Origin: an uncultured Bacteroidales bacterium
GTDB taxonomy: Bacteria > Bacteroidota > Bacteroidia > Bacteroidales > Paludibacteraceae
DNA: 38,293 nt
Reading direction: 5' to 3'
Assembly (NCBI GenBank): GCA_946404495.1
Contig: CAMJDT010000025.1
Location: forward strand, 1 to 38,293
The notes under the pieces were generated by a model. The model was not told the origin of the DNA, searched no databases, and worked only from the letters and a program-made list of their open reading frames with translations. The position numbers and the translations under genes were made by a program. Position 1 is the stretch's first letter. Each line of letters starts with the position of its first letter. This document shows positions 7,957-16,671 of this stretch, piece by piece.

Positions 7957-7993
7957 TTGATAGTTGATAATTGAAAGTTGATAATTGATATTT
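7957..7993 (+). repeat. Heptamer-period AT-rich repeat between lptD and slyD
   Basis: Directly after the TAG stop come TTGATAG, TTGATAA, TTGAAAG, TTGATAA and TTGATAT, a 7-bp period that fills the whole gap to the next ATG. Confidence 0.8.
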
Positions 7994-8581
7994 ATGAATA
8001 ATGTGATTACATGTATCTACGACCTGTTCGTGGACGGCCAAGAGGGCCAAGAAGAATTGATGCAACGCGTTACGCGTGAGACTCCCCTGACCTATTGCGA
8101 GGACTTCGGGATGATGCTGCCGCTATTTGAAGAAGCGCTGAGGGGCAAGAAGACCGGCGATAAGTTTGACTTCCGCATAGGATGCGAAGATGCGTACGGA
8201 CCGTACGACACCGACGCCGTGCTGACACTCGATAAGAAACTCTTCTACAACGGCGACGGCGAGTTTGACGACGAACGCGTGGTGGTAGGACAGATGGTAC
8301 CTATGCAGACCGTGGACGGACAGATCGTACGAGCCATGGTGGTGGAGATTACCGATGACAAGGTGACCATCGACCTCAATGATCCGTTGGCCGGCGAGAA
8401 CCTGCACTTCGTAGGCGAGATACTGGAGGTGCGCGATGCTACGGAGGAGGAACTGGAGCAACTGCGTCATCCGCACAAATGCTGCGGCAAGGGCGGCTGC
8501 CGCAAGGGCGAATGCCGCAAAGACGAGCAAAAGAATCCTTGCGGCGAAGACGAATGCGGCGGCTGCGGAAGATGCGGGTAG
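7994..8581 (+). CDS. slyD: SlyD-like FKBP-type peptidyl-prolyl isomerase with Cys-rich metal-binding tail
   Basis: A 195-aa protein from ATG 7994; the TTG nine bases upstream is less likely. The FKBP domain with inserted flap has SlyD hallmarks: TPLTYCEDFGMMLPLFEEAL, GKKTGDKFDF and IDLNDPLAGENLHFVGEI. The C-terminus from about residue 155 is a metal-binding tail with repeated Cys, including HPHKCCGKGGCRKGECR and a final CGEDECGGCGRCG. In E. coli SlyD such a tail binds nickel and other divalent metals. Role: a cytosolic prolyl isomerase and chaperone, possibly with metal storage. It lies between lptD and der with heptamer repeats on both sides. The symbol is by similarity. Confidence 0.88.
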   Translation: MNNVITCIYDLFVDGQEGQEELMQRVTRETPLTYCEDFGMMLPLFEEALRGKKTGDKFDFRIGCEDAYGPYDTDAVLTLDKKLFYNGDGEFDDERVVVGQMVPMQTVDGQIVRAMVVEITDDKVTIDLNDPLAGENLHFVGEILEVRDATEEELEQLRHPHKCCGKGGCRKGECRKDEQKNPCGEDECGGCGRCG

Positions 8582-8627
8582 TTGATAATTGACAATTGAC
8601 AATTGATATTTGATAATTGATAAGACT
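8582..8627 (+). repeat. Heptamer-period AT-rich repeat between slyD and der
   Basis: Right after the TAG stop come TTGATAA, TTGACAA, TTGACAA and TTGATAT, then two further TTGATAA-like units up to the der start. Confidence 0.8.
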
Positions 8628-9941
8628 ATGGCGAATATTTTGGCGATAGTGGGTCGTCCCAATGTAGGGAAATCGACTCTGTTTAACAGGCTGACGCAGA
8701 CGCGTCGAGCCATCGTAAATGATACGGCCGGCACCACGCGCGACCGTCAGTACGGGCATGCTGAGTGGTGCGGCAAGCCCTTCTCCGTGATCGATACCGG
8801 CGGATGGGTCATTAACTCGGACGACACCTTCGAGAGTGAGATCAACCGTCAGGTGAACCTCGCGATCAAGGAGGCAGACGTGGTACTATTAGTGGTAGAT
8901 GTGAACGAAGGCGTCACGCAGTTTGATATGGAAGTAGCACACCTGCTCCGTCAGAGCAAGAAACCCACGGTGCTGGCAGTCAATAAAGTAGATACCTTCG
9001 ACCGGCAATACGGCGCCCCGGAGTTCTACAAACTCGGTCTGGGTGAACCCTATATCCTCTCGGCCGAGAACGGACTGGGAACGGGTGAACTGTTGGACGA
9101 GATATGCTCGCGCTTCCGCAAGGATGACAACGACGAGATGATCGATGAGTTGCCGAGGTTTGCGATCGTAGGTCGTCCCAACGCCGGTAAGAGTTCAATC
9201 CTAAACGCCTTCATCGGCGAGGAAAGAACCATCGTGACCGACATACCCGGTACGACACGCGACTCCATCTATACGAAGTATGATAAGTTCGGCAAGGAGT
9301 TCTACCTGGTAGATACAGCCGGCATCCGTAAGAAGGCCAAGGTGAACGAAGATCTGGAGTACTACTCCGTGGTACGTTCTATCCGCGCCATCGAGAACTC
9401 CGACGTCTGCATCCTAATGCTGGATGCCACGCGCGGTATCGAATCGCAAGACCTGAACATCTACTCCCTCATCCAGAAGAACAAGAAGGGACTGGTGGTC
9501 TGCGTGAATAAGTGGGACCTGGTGGAGAGCAAGACGACACAAGACATCAAGGGCTACGAGCGGGCGATACGCGAACGCATCGCTCCGTTTACCGATTTCC
9601 CGATCATCTTCTGCTCGGCGCTGACGAAGCAACGTATCTTCAAGGTGATGGAAACGGCGCTGCACGTATACGAGAATAAGTTCCGCAAGGTGCCGACAGC
9701 CCAACTCAACGAGAAGTTCCTGCCCTTGATCGAGAACTATCCCCCACCCGCACTCAAGGGCAAATACATCAAGATCAAATACTGCACCCAGCTGCCCAAT
9801 ACGCAGGTACCGACCTTCGTGTTCTTTGCTAACCTGCCGCAGTACGTGAAGGAACCGTATCGCCGATTCCTGGAGAACAAACTGCGCGAGTGGTGGGACT
9901 TTAACGGCACGCCAATTCAACTATTTATTCGAGCTAAATAG
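8628..9941 (+). CDS. der: Ribosome-associated GTPase Der (EngA)
   Basis: A 437-aa protein from ATG 8628 ([16 protein letters not shown]). It carries two tandem GTPase domains. The first has [12 protein letters not shown] and NKVD; the second has [12 protein letters not shown] and NKWD. A C-terminal KH-like domain ends PIQLFIRAK. Der is an essential GTPase for maturation of the 50S ribosomal subunit, and its length is normal for the family. The 18-bp upstream TTG extension is inside the repeat array and is discarded. Confidence 0.97.
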   Translation: MANILAIVGRPNVGKSTLFNRLTQTRRAIVNDTAGTTRDRQYGHAEWCGKPFSVIDTGGWVINSDDTFESEINRQVNLAIKEADVVLLVVDVNEGVTQFDMEVAHLLRQSKKPTVLAVNKVDTFDRQYGAPEFYKLGLGEPYILSAENGLGTGELLDEICSRFRKDDNDEMIDELPRFAIVGRPNAGKSSILNAFIGEERTIVTDIPGTTRDSIYTKYDKFGKEFYLVDTAGIRKKAKVNEDLEYYSVVRSIRAIENSDVCILMLDATRGIESQDLNIYSLIQKNKKGLVVCVNKWDLVESKTTQDIKGYERAIRERIAPFTDFPIIFCSALTKQRIFKVMETALHVYENKFRKVPTAQLNEKFLPLIENYPPPALKGKYIKIKYCTQLPNTQVPTFVFFANLPQYVKEPYRRFLENKLREWWDFNGTPIQLFIRAK

Positions 9942-9969
9942 TTGAAAAGTGAAAAGTGAAAGGTGAAAA
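9942..9969 (+). repeat. Heptamer-period repeat after der
   Basis: TTGAAAA is followed by GTGAAAA, GTGAAAG and GTGAAAA, again in 7-bp steps directly after the der stop codon. The array runs into the GTG start codon of the next gene at 9970. Confidence 0.7.
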
Positions 9970-10527
9970 GTGAAGATACTTGGATACACATATCATGAGG
10001 GAGCGTACCGGTTTACGATGAAGTGTGACTCGTCGCTGCTGAACCAAAAAAAGCCTTTCTTCCTGCCCGATTGGTCGGAGGATATACGTTACTGCCGCTG
10101 CCGCATAGCCCGAATCAGTCGCCTGGGTAAATGCATCGAGGAACGATTCGCACAGCGGTACTACGATGCCGTAGGCTTCGGGCTCAATTTCCGTGCCGAG
10201 GATATTCTGCAACAGAACTGGGCAGAAGGTACTGCCTTCGACAACTCCCTATGTGTGGGCGAACTGATGGCAAATGGCGTAGGAGAGACGGCAAGGAATG
10301 CCGTTGGAGAGACGGCAAGGAATGCCGTCTCTACGGAGGACGGATGGACGAAGGGCGAATGGACGAATGAGGACTTCGCGGCTATCAACCGCGCGATTCA
10401 TGACGTATCCGAGAAAGTGACGCTACGCAACGGCGACCTCGTATTCATCGACTACGAGACAGCTGCAGAACCTGCAGTACGCAACCAACTGATAGAAGAT
10501 GACCACCTATATTGCAAGATAAAATGA
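9970..10527 (+). CDS. Degenerate fumarylacetoacetate hydrolase (FAH) family protein, metal ligands lost
   Basis: A 185-aa protein with GTG start (VKILGYTYHEG). KPFFLPDWSEDIRYCRCRIA, RLGKCIEERFAQRYYDAVGF and GTAFDNSLCVGE follow the short Bacteroidales FAH-family pattern, as does VTLRNGDLVFIDY near the end. In active members the metal is held by E-x-E and by Asp of a D-x-T-A-R-D motif. Here these read C42-R-C44 and N73 (GLNFRAED), so all three ligands are replaced. The middle of the domain is missing and replaced by a repeat-encoded stretch (about 102-137) that contains GETARNAV twice. Probably a pseudoenzyme or decaying gene, though still open. Its TGA overlaps the porU ATG. Any function is unknown. 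Confidence 0.7.
   Translation: MKILGYTYHEGAYRFTMKCDSSLLNQKKPFFLPDWSEDIRYCRCRIARISRLGKCIEERFAQRYYDAVGFGLNFRAEDILQQNWAEGTAFDNSLCVGELMANGVGETARNAVGETARNAVSTEDGWTKGEWTNEDFAAINRAIHDVSEKVTLRNGDLVFIDYETAAEPAVRNQLIEDDHLYCKIK
10282..10332. repeat. Palindromic REP-like element duplicated within the FAH-family gene
   Basis: Two 24-bp direct copies (10282-10305, 10306-10329) of GGAGAGACGGCAAGGAATGC plus CGTT or CGTC. The second copy forms a perfect 10-bp inverted repeat, AGAGACGGCA (10308-10317) with TGCCGTCTCT (10323-10332), around a 5-nt loop. The unit is 24 bp, so the reading frame is kept. The form resembles the common GTAGAGACG...CGTCTCTAC palindromes of intergenic regions. Confidence 0.85.
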
Positions 10528-13500
10528 AAGCCAACAAGATCATAAACCGCTCTCTTAGTCTGCTGATAGCAGCCATGATAGGCATTGGCACGGCCGGCGC
10601 GCACGACTATGCGACGCACTCCGTGATGATGAGCGGAAACTTCGTCAAACTCAAAGTGAGCGAAACGGGCCTCTACTGCCTCACCTACGAGGAGATACAA
10701 GCCTTAGGGCTCAATCCCGCACAGGTACGCGTGTTGGGCTACGGCGGCGGACTGCTGCCGCAAAACTTCACACTCCCGCATCTGGATGACGTACCCTCCG
10801 TGGCTTTCTATATGTCGAAAGGCGCTGACGGCGTGTTCTCGGCCGGCGACTATATCCTCTTCTATGCCCGAGGTCCCGTCAACTGGGAATACAAGAACGG
10901 CACCTACGAGCACATACGTAACTGCTACGCGGACTACGGATGCTATTTCCTGTCGGATAATGCGGGTCAGCAACGATTGATTGAGACCCTACCCGACACG
11001 CTCGATCGCAGCTACACGTACAATGTACGGTTTATGGAGGACTACCAATTGTATGAACAGGATCTGGTCAATCTCATCGACTTCAACCTCGGTAAGGACG
11101 GCGGCGGACGAGAGTGGTACGGCGAAGCATTGGAGATAAACAAGACGCTGGATTTCTCGCGCTTTAGCTTTAGTAACATCCGAACGGACAAGGCGCTTCG
11201 CTGCCGACTCGATCTGGCTGTGCGCAGCAACGAGGTATCGACGATCCAACTCACAGCCGGCAACCAAACACGCACGACGATGACGGCAGGCATAGATCCC
11301 AGCGACTTCTATACGATGGCAACCACGGCTTCGGCACGCGTCACCACGGGTATGCCCGACTCCAATACGCCCAGCGTGAAGCTGCAGATAACGAATGCTG
11401 CCGGCAATCCGCGCGCATGGCTCAACTTCATCGAGATGATTGCCGTGCGCGATCTAAAGATGACGGAGAATCCCTACTTCTTCCGCTACTCGCGTACGGA
11501 GGAGGATGATCCGATGGATATATTCTCCGAACCGAAAGAGAACATCATCTACCACCTGACGGGTGCCACCAGCAATACGCAGATATGGAACCTGACCGAT
11601 CCGGTCAATATACGCCGGATGCCGACGTTTATGGAGGGCGACACGCTCTGCTTTGTGAGCACCTCGGATAGCATCGAGCAGTTCGTGGCCATCAATCCCA
11701 CTACGGAGAATATGCGCAAGGCCGAATCGCTCGGCCGCGTCGCCAACCAAGACCTGCACAGGCTGCGCGACATCGACTATGTCATCGTCACGCCCGCGGA
11801 TATGCTGGCGCAAGCGCAACGACTAGCCGAACTGCATGAACTGTACGACGGACTGACCACAGCCGTCGTTACGGACGAACAGGTATATAATGAGTTCTCG
11901 TCCGGCACGCCCGACGCTTCGGCTATCCGATGGCTGATGAAGATGCTCTACGACCGCGCCGAGCGAGATGCGTCGATCGAGCACCCCAGGAACCTGCTGC
12001 TATTCGGAGACGGAACGTTTGACAACCGTAAGATACTGACCAGCTCCGGCACACCCGTGCTGCTGACCTATCAGGCCGAGAACTCGACGGTCGAGACCAA
12101 GGCCTATGCCGCGGACGACTATTTCGGATTCATGGAAGACAAGGACGGCGTAGTAGGCAGTTACTTCTACGACTCGCGTGCAACGATGGAGATTGGTGTC
12201 GGTCGTATGCCTATCACAACGGTGGATCAGGCCGAAAAGGTCGTTACCAAGATCGAGAAGTTCCTCAAGAATAATAACATGGGAAGATGGAAGCAGGAGA
12301 TGTGCTTCCTGGCTGACGACGGCGATCACGGTCTGCACGTGAAAGTAGGTGACGCCGCGGCCGAACAGGTGCGCATAGATAATCCCGACTTTATCGTCAA
12401 CAAGATCTTCCTGGATGCCTACGTGCAGGAAGCAACCGCCTCCGGCGAGAGTTATCCGGTAGCCTATAACCAGTTCCAGAACCTGATGGCACAAGGCGTG
12501 CTGCTGATGGACTACTCCGGACACGGAAGTGCGCATAATATCTGCTCGGAAGGCTTCCTGACCATATCCGATATAGAAGCCATGTCCAATCAGAATCAAG
12601 GTTTCTGGATGCTGGCGACCTGTAACTTCTCTCACTTCGATTGTCAGGAGTTATCCGCCGGCGAAGCAGCCGTGATCAATCCCAACGGCGGAGCTATCGG
12701 TGTGCTATCGGCCTGCCGCACGGTCTATGCCTCGATGAACGATATCATCAATCGCAACGTGTGCGACACACTCTTCTCCCACCCGGATCCTTTCACCTAT
12801 CCGATGACCTTAGGCGAAGCGGTTCGTACGGCCAAGAACAAGACCGGCAACGACGAGAACAAGATGTCGTACGTACTATTAGGCGACCCCGCGATTCGGC
12901 TGCATTACCCGACGCAGTTTGAAGTAGTGACAACGACACAACTCGACACCCTCAATGCCCTCTCCAAACAGACGGTAAAAGGTTTCATCCGCGATGCCGA
13001 CGGCGATACCGCCCGCTATTTTAACGGCGTGCTGGCCATCACCATCTTCGATAAGATGCAGCAGATTACCACCCGCGACAACGATGAGGAGGATGAAAGC
13101 AAGAAACGTTACTACACCTACAACGACTACCCCAACCGACTCTTCCGCGGCGAAGCGGATGTAAAGAACGGCGAGTGGGAGTACACCTTTATGCTGCCCA
13201 AAGATATCCACTATAACTACGGCAACGGTCGTATCGTCTATTATGCCTACGACACCATCTACGGCGAGGGTATCGGACACGACCACGAACTGGTCATAGG
13301 CGGTAGTAGCGACATCGTGCTCGCAGATGATAAGGGACCGGATATCACGCTGTATCTGAATACGCCGTCGTTTAAAACGGGCATGACAACGCACGAGACG
13401 CCGCATTTCTACGCCGACCTATATGACGAGAACGGTATAAACACCGTAGGCAGCGGTATAGGACACGACCTGCTACTAACCATCGATGAGGACTCCAAAC

Positions 13501-13973
13501 AGAGTTATATCCTCAATGAATACTTCACGGCGGCACGCGGCACCTACCAATCCGGTCAGGTATCGTACCTGATGAATAAACAGAGCGTAGGTGCTCACAC
13601 CCTCGCCTTCCGTGCGTGGGATCTGAATAATAACTCCTCTACCGCCACGCTCTCGTACACGGTGGAGAAAGACATAGCGCCTACGATCTTCCAACTCATC
13701 ACTTACCCCAACCCCGTCTCGCAGAACGGTACGGTACGGTTCTTCCTGGATACCGACCGACCCGATGAGTTGATGTACCTAAGTATCCGCATCACCGACC
13801 TTACCGGTCATCCGATTCATTCCGCCGAAGAGGTAGAAATGGGTTACGATCGTATCTACGAACTCAATCTCAACGACTGCCCCGTGACAGCCGGATTGTA
13901 TGCCTATAGTATCCTGATCCACACGACCCAAAGCGGATCGTCGAAGATAACGGGAAAACTCATTGTTTATTAA
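10524..13973 (+). CDS. porU: Type IX secretion system sortase PorU (C25 gingipain-like peptidase)
   Basis: An 1149-aa protein from ATG 10524, with signal peptide MKANKIINRSLSLLIAAMIG ending after GAHA-like residues. It is a C25 (gingipain-type) Cys peptidase. The catalytic His667 lies in MDYSGHGS and Cys700 in LATCNFSHFD, close to Cys690 of the P. gingivalis enzyme. A C-terminal type IX-like domain begins TYPNPVSQNGTVRFFL and ends in GKLIVY. PorU removes the C-terminal sorting domain of type IX cargo at the outer surface and attaches cargo to A-LPS. It overlaps the FAH-like gene by ATGA and is followed by porV, its partner. The TTG start 12 bp earlier is rejected. Length and neighbours fit PorU well. 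Confidence 0.95.
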   Translation: MKANKIINRSLSLLIAAMIGIGTAGAHDYATHSVMMSGNFVKLKVSETGLYCLTYEEIQALGLNPAQVRVLGYGGGLLPQNFTLPHLDDVPSVAFYMSKGADGVFSAGDYILFYARGPVNWEYKNGTYEHIRNCYADYGCYFLSDNAGQQRLIETLPDTLDRSYTYNVRFMEDYQLYEQDLVNLIDFNLGKDGGGREWYGEALEINKTLDFSRFSFSNIRTDKALRCRLDLAVRSNEVSTIQLTAGNQTRTTMTAGIDPSDFYTMATTASARVTTGMPDSNTPSVKLQITNAAGNPRAWLNFIEMIAVRDLKMTENPYFFRYSRTEEDDPMDIFSEPKENIIYHLTGATSNTQIWNLTDPVNIRRMPTFMEGDTLCFVSTSDSIEQFVAINPTTENMRKAESLGRVANQDLHRLRDIDYVIVTPADMLAQAQRLAELHELYDGLTTAVVTDEQVYNEFSSGTPDASAIRWLMKMLYDRAERDASIEHPRNLLLFGDGTFDNRKILTSSGTPVLLTYQAENSTVETKAYAADDYFGFMEDKDGVVGSYFYDSRATMEIGVGRMPITTVDQAEKVVTKIEKFLKNNNMGRWKQEMCFLADDGDHGLHVKVGDAAAEQVRIDNPDFIVNKIFLDAYVQEATASGESYPVAYNQFQNLMAQGVLLMDYSGHGSAHNICSEGFLTISDIEAMSNQNQGFWMLATCNFSHFDCQELSAGEAAVINPNGGAIGVLSACRTVYASMNDIINRNVCDTLFSHPDPFTYPMTLGEAVRTAKNKTGNDENKMSYVLLGDPAIRLHYPTQFEVVTTTQLDTLNALSKQTVKGFIRDADGDTARYFNGVLAITIFDKMQQITTRDNDEEDESKKRYYTYNDYPNRLFRGEADVKNGEWEYTFMLPKDIHYNYGNGRIVYYAYDTIYGEGIGHDHELVIGGSSDIVLADDKGPDITLYLNTPSFKTGMTTHETPHFYADLYDENGINTVGSGIGHDLLLTIDEDSKQSYILNEYFTAARGTYQSGQVSYLMNKQSVGAHTLAFRAWDLNNNSSTATLSYTVEKDIAPTIFQLITYPNPVSQNGTVRFFLDTDRPDELMYLSIRITDLTGHPIHSAEEVEMGYDRIYELNLNDCPVTAGLYAYSILIHTTQSGSSKITGKLIVY

Positions 13974-14083
13974 CAAATTTAAGATTTAAGATTTAAAAAT
14001 TAAAATTGAATTGCCTATGAAGCATCTTTCAAAATAGATTTGAAAACGAATACTAATAACAAATAAAAACAAACAACAACAAA

Positions 14084-15319
14084 ATGAAAAAATTATGTAT
14101 GCTTGTGGCTTTGGCCGCAACAACCGTAGCCGTGATGGCTACCAACCCTGTGGTAACAGCTATGCCGTCGCTCACTATCGCACCTGATGCACATGCAGCA
14201 GGTATGGGTGATCTGGGTGCAGCTACTACCCCTGACTTCAACTCCCAACATTGGAACGCAGCCAAGTACGCCTTCATCGAGGACAGCCGTGGAGGTATCG
14301 TAGCTAGCTATACGCCGTGGTTGCGTAGTTTGGTAGGCGACATCGATCTGGCTTACCTCTGCGGTTTCTACAAATTTGATGACCTGCAGGCTATCTCCGC
14401 TTCGTTCACCTATTTCTCGATGGGTGAGGTGCAGATGACCAACCTCGATGGTACGTTCCTGCAAATGGCACACCCCAATGAGTGGGCGCTGGACGTGGCT
14501 TACTCGCGCAAACTACACGAGTATGTAAGTATGGCCGCTACGCTGCGCTTCATGTACTCCGACCTGAACAACGGAGCCAACTCGTCCACCAACGGTAGCG
14601 TCAACGAACTCTACCCCGCATGGACGATGGCTGCCGACATCTCGCTGTACTACCGTCAGCCGATCGAGCTGCCGATGGGAGAGAGCCGCTTTGCATTGGG
14701 ATTCAACCTCAGCAACCTCGGTGGTAAGATGTCGTACGACAAGGGTAACACCTCCAACTTCATCCCCGCCAATATGCGTATCGGTGTGAGCTATGAGCTG
14801 CCCTTCGACAACTACAACAGATTGATGGCATCCGTGGAGTGCAACAAGATGCTGGTGCCGACGACCAAGTCGCGCTATGCTACCGCCCTTACCGACAAGA
14901 CCACGACCAGCGAAGAGTTCCCCGAAGGTGTGCCTATGTACGACACCGACGAGTACTCCAGGGTATCGTCGCCGAAAGGCTGGTGGCAGTCGTTCAACGA
15001 CGCTCCGGGTTATACCAACGAGGACGGCAAACGCGTCAGCGGTTCGCTGGAGGAGTTCCAAGAGGTACAATGGGCAGTAGGTCTGGAGTACAGCTACGAT
15101 CGTAAGTTCTTCGGCCGCGTAGGTTACAGCCACGAGAACTACTATAAGGGCAACCGCCGCTACGTCACCGTAGGTGCCGGCTTTGCATTGTCGATCGTAC
15201 GTCTGGATGTATCCTACTGCATCGCTACCGCTTCCACCAACCCGCTGAACAATACGATGCGTTTCACCCTCGGTTTCGACCTGGCAGGCATCAAGGACTT
15301 GGTTAACAACAAGAAATAA
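14084..15319 (+). CDS. porV: Type IX secretion system outer-membrane shuttle PorV (LptO)
   Basis: A 411-aa protein with signal peptide MKKLCMLVALAATTVAVMA. The mature start SLTIAPDAHAAGMGDLGAAT and TPDFNSQHWNAAKYAF is the PorV signature. The rest is a FadL-type beta-barrel that ends in MRFTLGFDLAGIKDL. PorV takes folded cargo from the translocon and hands it to PorU, which lies directly upstream. The 110-bp gap holds AT-rich sequence with short direct repeats (ATTTAAG), so it may have its own 5' leader. The stop codon overlaps the next ATG (TAATG). Confidence 0.95.
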   Translation: MKKLCMLVALAATTVAVMATNPVVTAMPSLTIAPDAHAAGMGDLGAATTPDFNSQHWNAAKYAFIEDSRGGIVASYTPWLRSLVGDIDLAYLCGFYKFDDLQAISASFTYFSMGEVQMTNLDGTFLQMAHPNEWALDVAYSRKLHEYVSMAATLRFMYSDLNNGANSSTNGSVNELYPAWTMAADISLYYRQPIELPMGESRFALGFNLSNLGGKMSYDKGNTSNFIPANMRIGVSYELPFDNYNRLMASVECNKMLVPTTKSRYATALTDKTTTSEEFPEGVPMYDTDEYSRVSSPKGWWQSFNDAPGYTNEDGKRVSGSLEEFQEVQWAVGLEYSYDRKFFGRVGYSHENYYKGNRRYVTVGAGFALSIVRLDVSYCIATASTNPLNNTMRFTLGFDLAGIKDLVNNKK

Positions 15320-15795
15320 TGCGGATAGGCTTTGGATATGATGTACACGCTTTCGCCTCGGGCCGCGATCTGTGGCTCGGGGGGATAGCGGTACCCCACA
15401 CGCAGGGACTGCTCGGACACTCGGATGCCGATGTAGCGATTCACGCGCTATGCGACGCCCTATTAGGAGCTGCCGCTATGCGCGACATAGGCTATCATTT
15501 CCCCGATACGAAAGGCAACGAGTACGAGGGCATCGACTCCAAGATCCTGCTTAGACGCGTCATGGCTATGCTGCGCGAACAGGGCTACGAACTCGGCAAC
15601 TGCGATATCACGATCTGTGCGCAGGCGCCCAAACTCAGTCCTTATATTGAGCCGATGCGCCAATGCCTGGCTGAGACGATGAATGTGAATATTTCGCAGG
15701 TATCCGTCAAGGCCACCACCACCGAGCACCTCGGATTCGTAGGAAGACAGGAAGGCATCGCGGCGTACGCGGTAGCCTTGATAATTGACAATTGA
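15319..15795 (+). CDS. ispF: 2-C-methyl-D-erythritol 2,4-cyclodiphosphate synthase
   Basis: A 158-aa protein, MRIGFGYDVHAF, with metal ligands Asp8 and His10 (GYDVH) and His42 (GHSDADVAIHALCDAL). It also has DIGYHFPDTK, and the C-terminal motif VKATTTEHLGFVGRQEGIAA. It makes the cyclic diphosphate in the non-mevalonate isoprenoid pathway. The length is normal. The last five codons and TGA (LIIDN-stop) are read from a heptamer repeat (TTGATAATTGACAATTGA), so the natural C-terminus may have been rewritten by the repeat. It starts within the porV stop (TAATG). Confidence 0.97.
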   Translation: MRIGFGYDVHAFASGRDLWLGGIAVPHTQGLLGHSDADVAIHALCDALLGAAAMRDIGYHFPDTKGNEYEGIDSKILLRRVMAMLREQGYELGNCDITICAQAPKLSPYIEPMRQCLAETMNVNISQVSVKATTTEHLGFVGRQEGIAAYAVALIIDN

Positions 15796-15830
15796 CAATT
15801 GATAATTGATATTTTTCAATTGATATTTGA
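15778..15830 (+). repeat. Heptamer-period repeat overlapping the ispF stop
   Basis: About seven TTGANAN units from 15778 to 15830, with TTGATAA, TTGACAA, TTGACAA, TTGATAA and TTGATAT. The first ones supply the final codons and stop of ispF. Confidence 0.8.
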
Positions 15831-16124
15831 ATGAAACGGATCATTCTTCTGATGCTGCTTGGCAGTATCTCCCTCGTGCATTACGGGGCTACGGTCACGA
15901 CAGACAGCCTGCAACGCGGAGATACCCTCTACGTCATAACGACCGCCTGCGCGCCGGTCTGCTCGTCCATTGTGCAAGCCTATAACCAGGAGGGCAAACT
16001 CCTCGGCGAGATACCTGCACCCGACACGACGGCCATCTTCCCCGAGGCCTATATTGAGAACAACCGCATCCTTTGGCGAGACAATACCGAGGCTATCTTA
16101 GACGATGAAGAACGGAAGCATTAA
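15831..16124 (+). CDS. Small secreted protein, DUF3256-like fragment (tentative)
   Basis: A 97-aa protein with signal peptide MKRIILLMLLGSISLVHYGA. The mature part has DTLYVITTACAPVCSSIVQA and YNQEGKLLGEIPAP, then acidic residues. The TACAPVCSS segment and following sequence recall the C-terminal half of Bacteroidales DUF3256 proteins, which are about twice as long, so it may be a shortened relative. The two Cys (CAPVC) could form a disulfide. It overlaps the start of aroK by 20 bp, which suggests coupled translation. Function unknown. Confidence 0.6.
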   Translation: MKRIILLMLLGSISLVHYGATVTTDSLQRGDTLYVITTACAPVCSSIVQAYNQEGKLLGEIPAPDTTAIFPEAYIENNRILWRDNTEAILDDEERKH

Positions 16125-16659
16125 AGGTCCCATCTATCTCATCGGATATATGGGTGCGGGTAAGACAACCGTAGGACGGCTGTTGGCAGAACGCCTGGGT
16201 TGGCATTTCGTGGACCTGGACGAGGCCTTCCACGAGATCCACTCCCTCTCGCCGGCCGACTATATCCGTCAGTACGGCATTGAGGCCTTTAGGCGCAAAG
16301 AGAAATACGTGCTGGAGGACGTAGCCGACATGGCTCCGACCGATAATGTCATCTACGCTACCGGCGGCGGCTACCCCTGCTACGAAGATAATATGGAGTG
16401 TCTGGCCGAGTTGGGTACGTCGATCTATCTCAAATGGGAAGTAGAAGATCTGGCGGCACGACTGATGTTGACCGACCTTAGCGAACGTCCCGTGCTCGAA
16501 GGACGGAGTCACGAGGAGTTGACCGAATTCATCCGTCCGCAACTCGAAGCGAGGGAAGAATACTACGCGAAGGCTAATCATACAATCCTCGCACCCGGCT
16601 TTCGCATAGATGCAGACCAAATCTTAGCAGATACCATCTACGCGCTCGTGCGCGCGTAA
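16105..16659 (+). CDS. aroK: Shikimate kinase
   Basis: A 184-aa protein that phosphorylates shikimate in the aromatic amino-acid pathway. IGYMGAGKTTVGRLLAERLG is the Walker A region, DLDE the shikimate and Mg-binding Asp, FRRKE the substrate Arg region, ATGGGYPC the GGG motif and SERPVLEG the lid. The start ATG at 16105 lies inside the end of the preceding small gene. The gene ends 12 bp before sufE. Confidence 0.95.
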   Translation: MKNGSIKGPIYLIGYMGAGKTTVGRLLAERLGWHFVDLDEAFHEIHSLSPADYIRQYGIEAFRRKEKYVLEDVADMAPTDNVIYATGGGYPCYEDNMECLAELGTSIYLKWEVEDLAARLMLTDLSERPVLEGRSHEELTEFIRPQLEAREEYYAKANHTILAPGFRIDADQILADTIYALVRA

Positions 16660-16671
16660 TATTATAAGGAT

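Noticed and set aside
7957..8627. Repeat arrays as a CRISPR locus
   Set aside because: The units are 7 bp without spacers and no cas gene is in the window; the 24-bp and 11-bp repeats also lack spacers.
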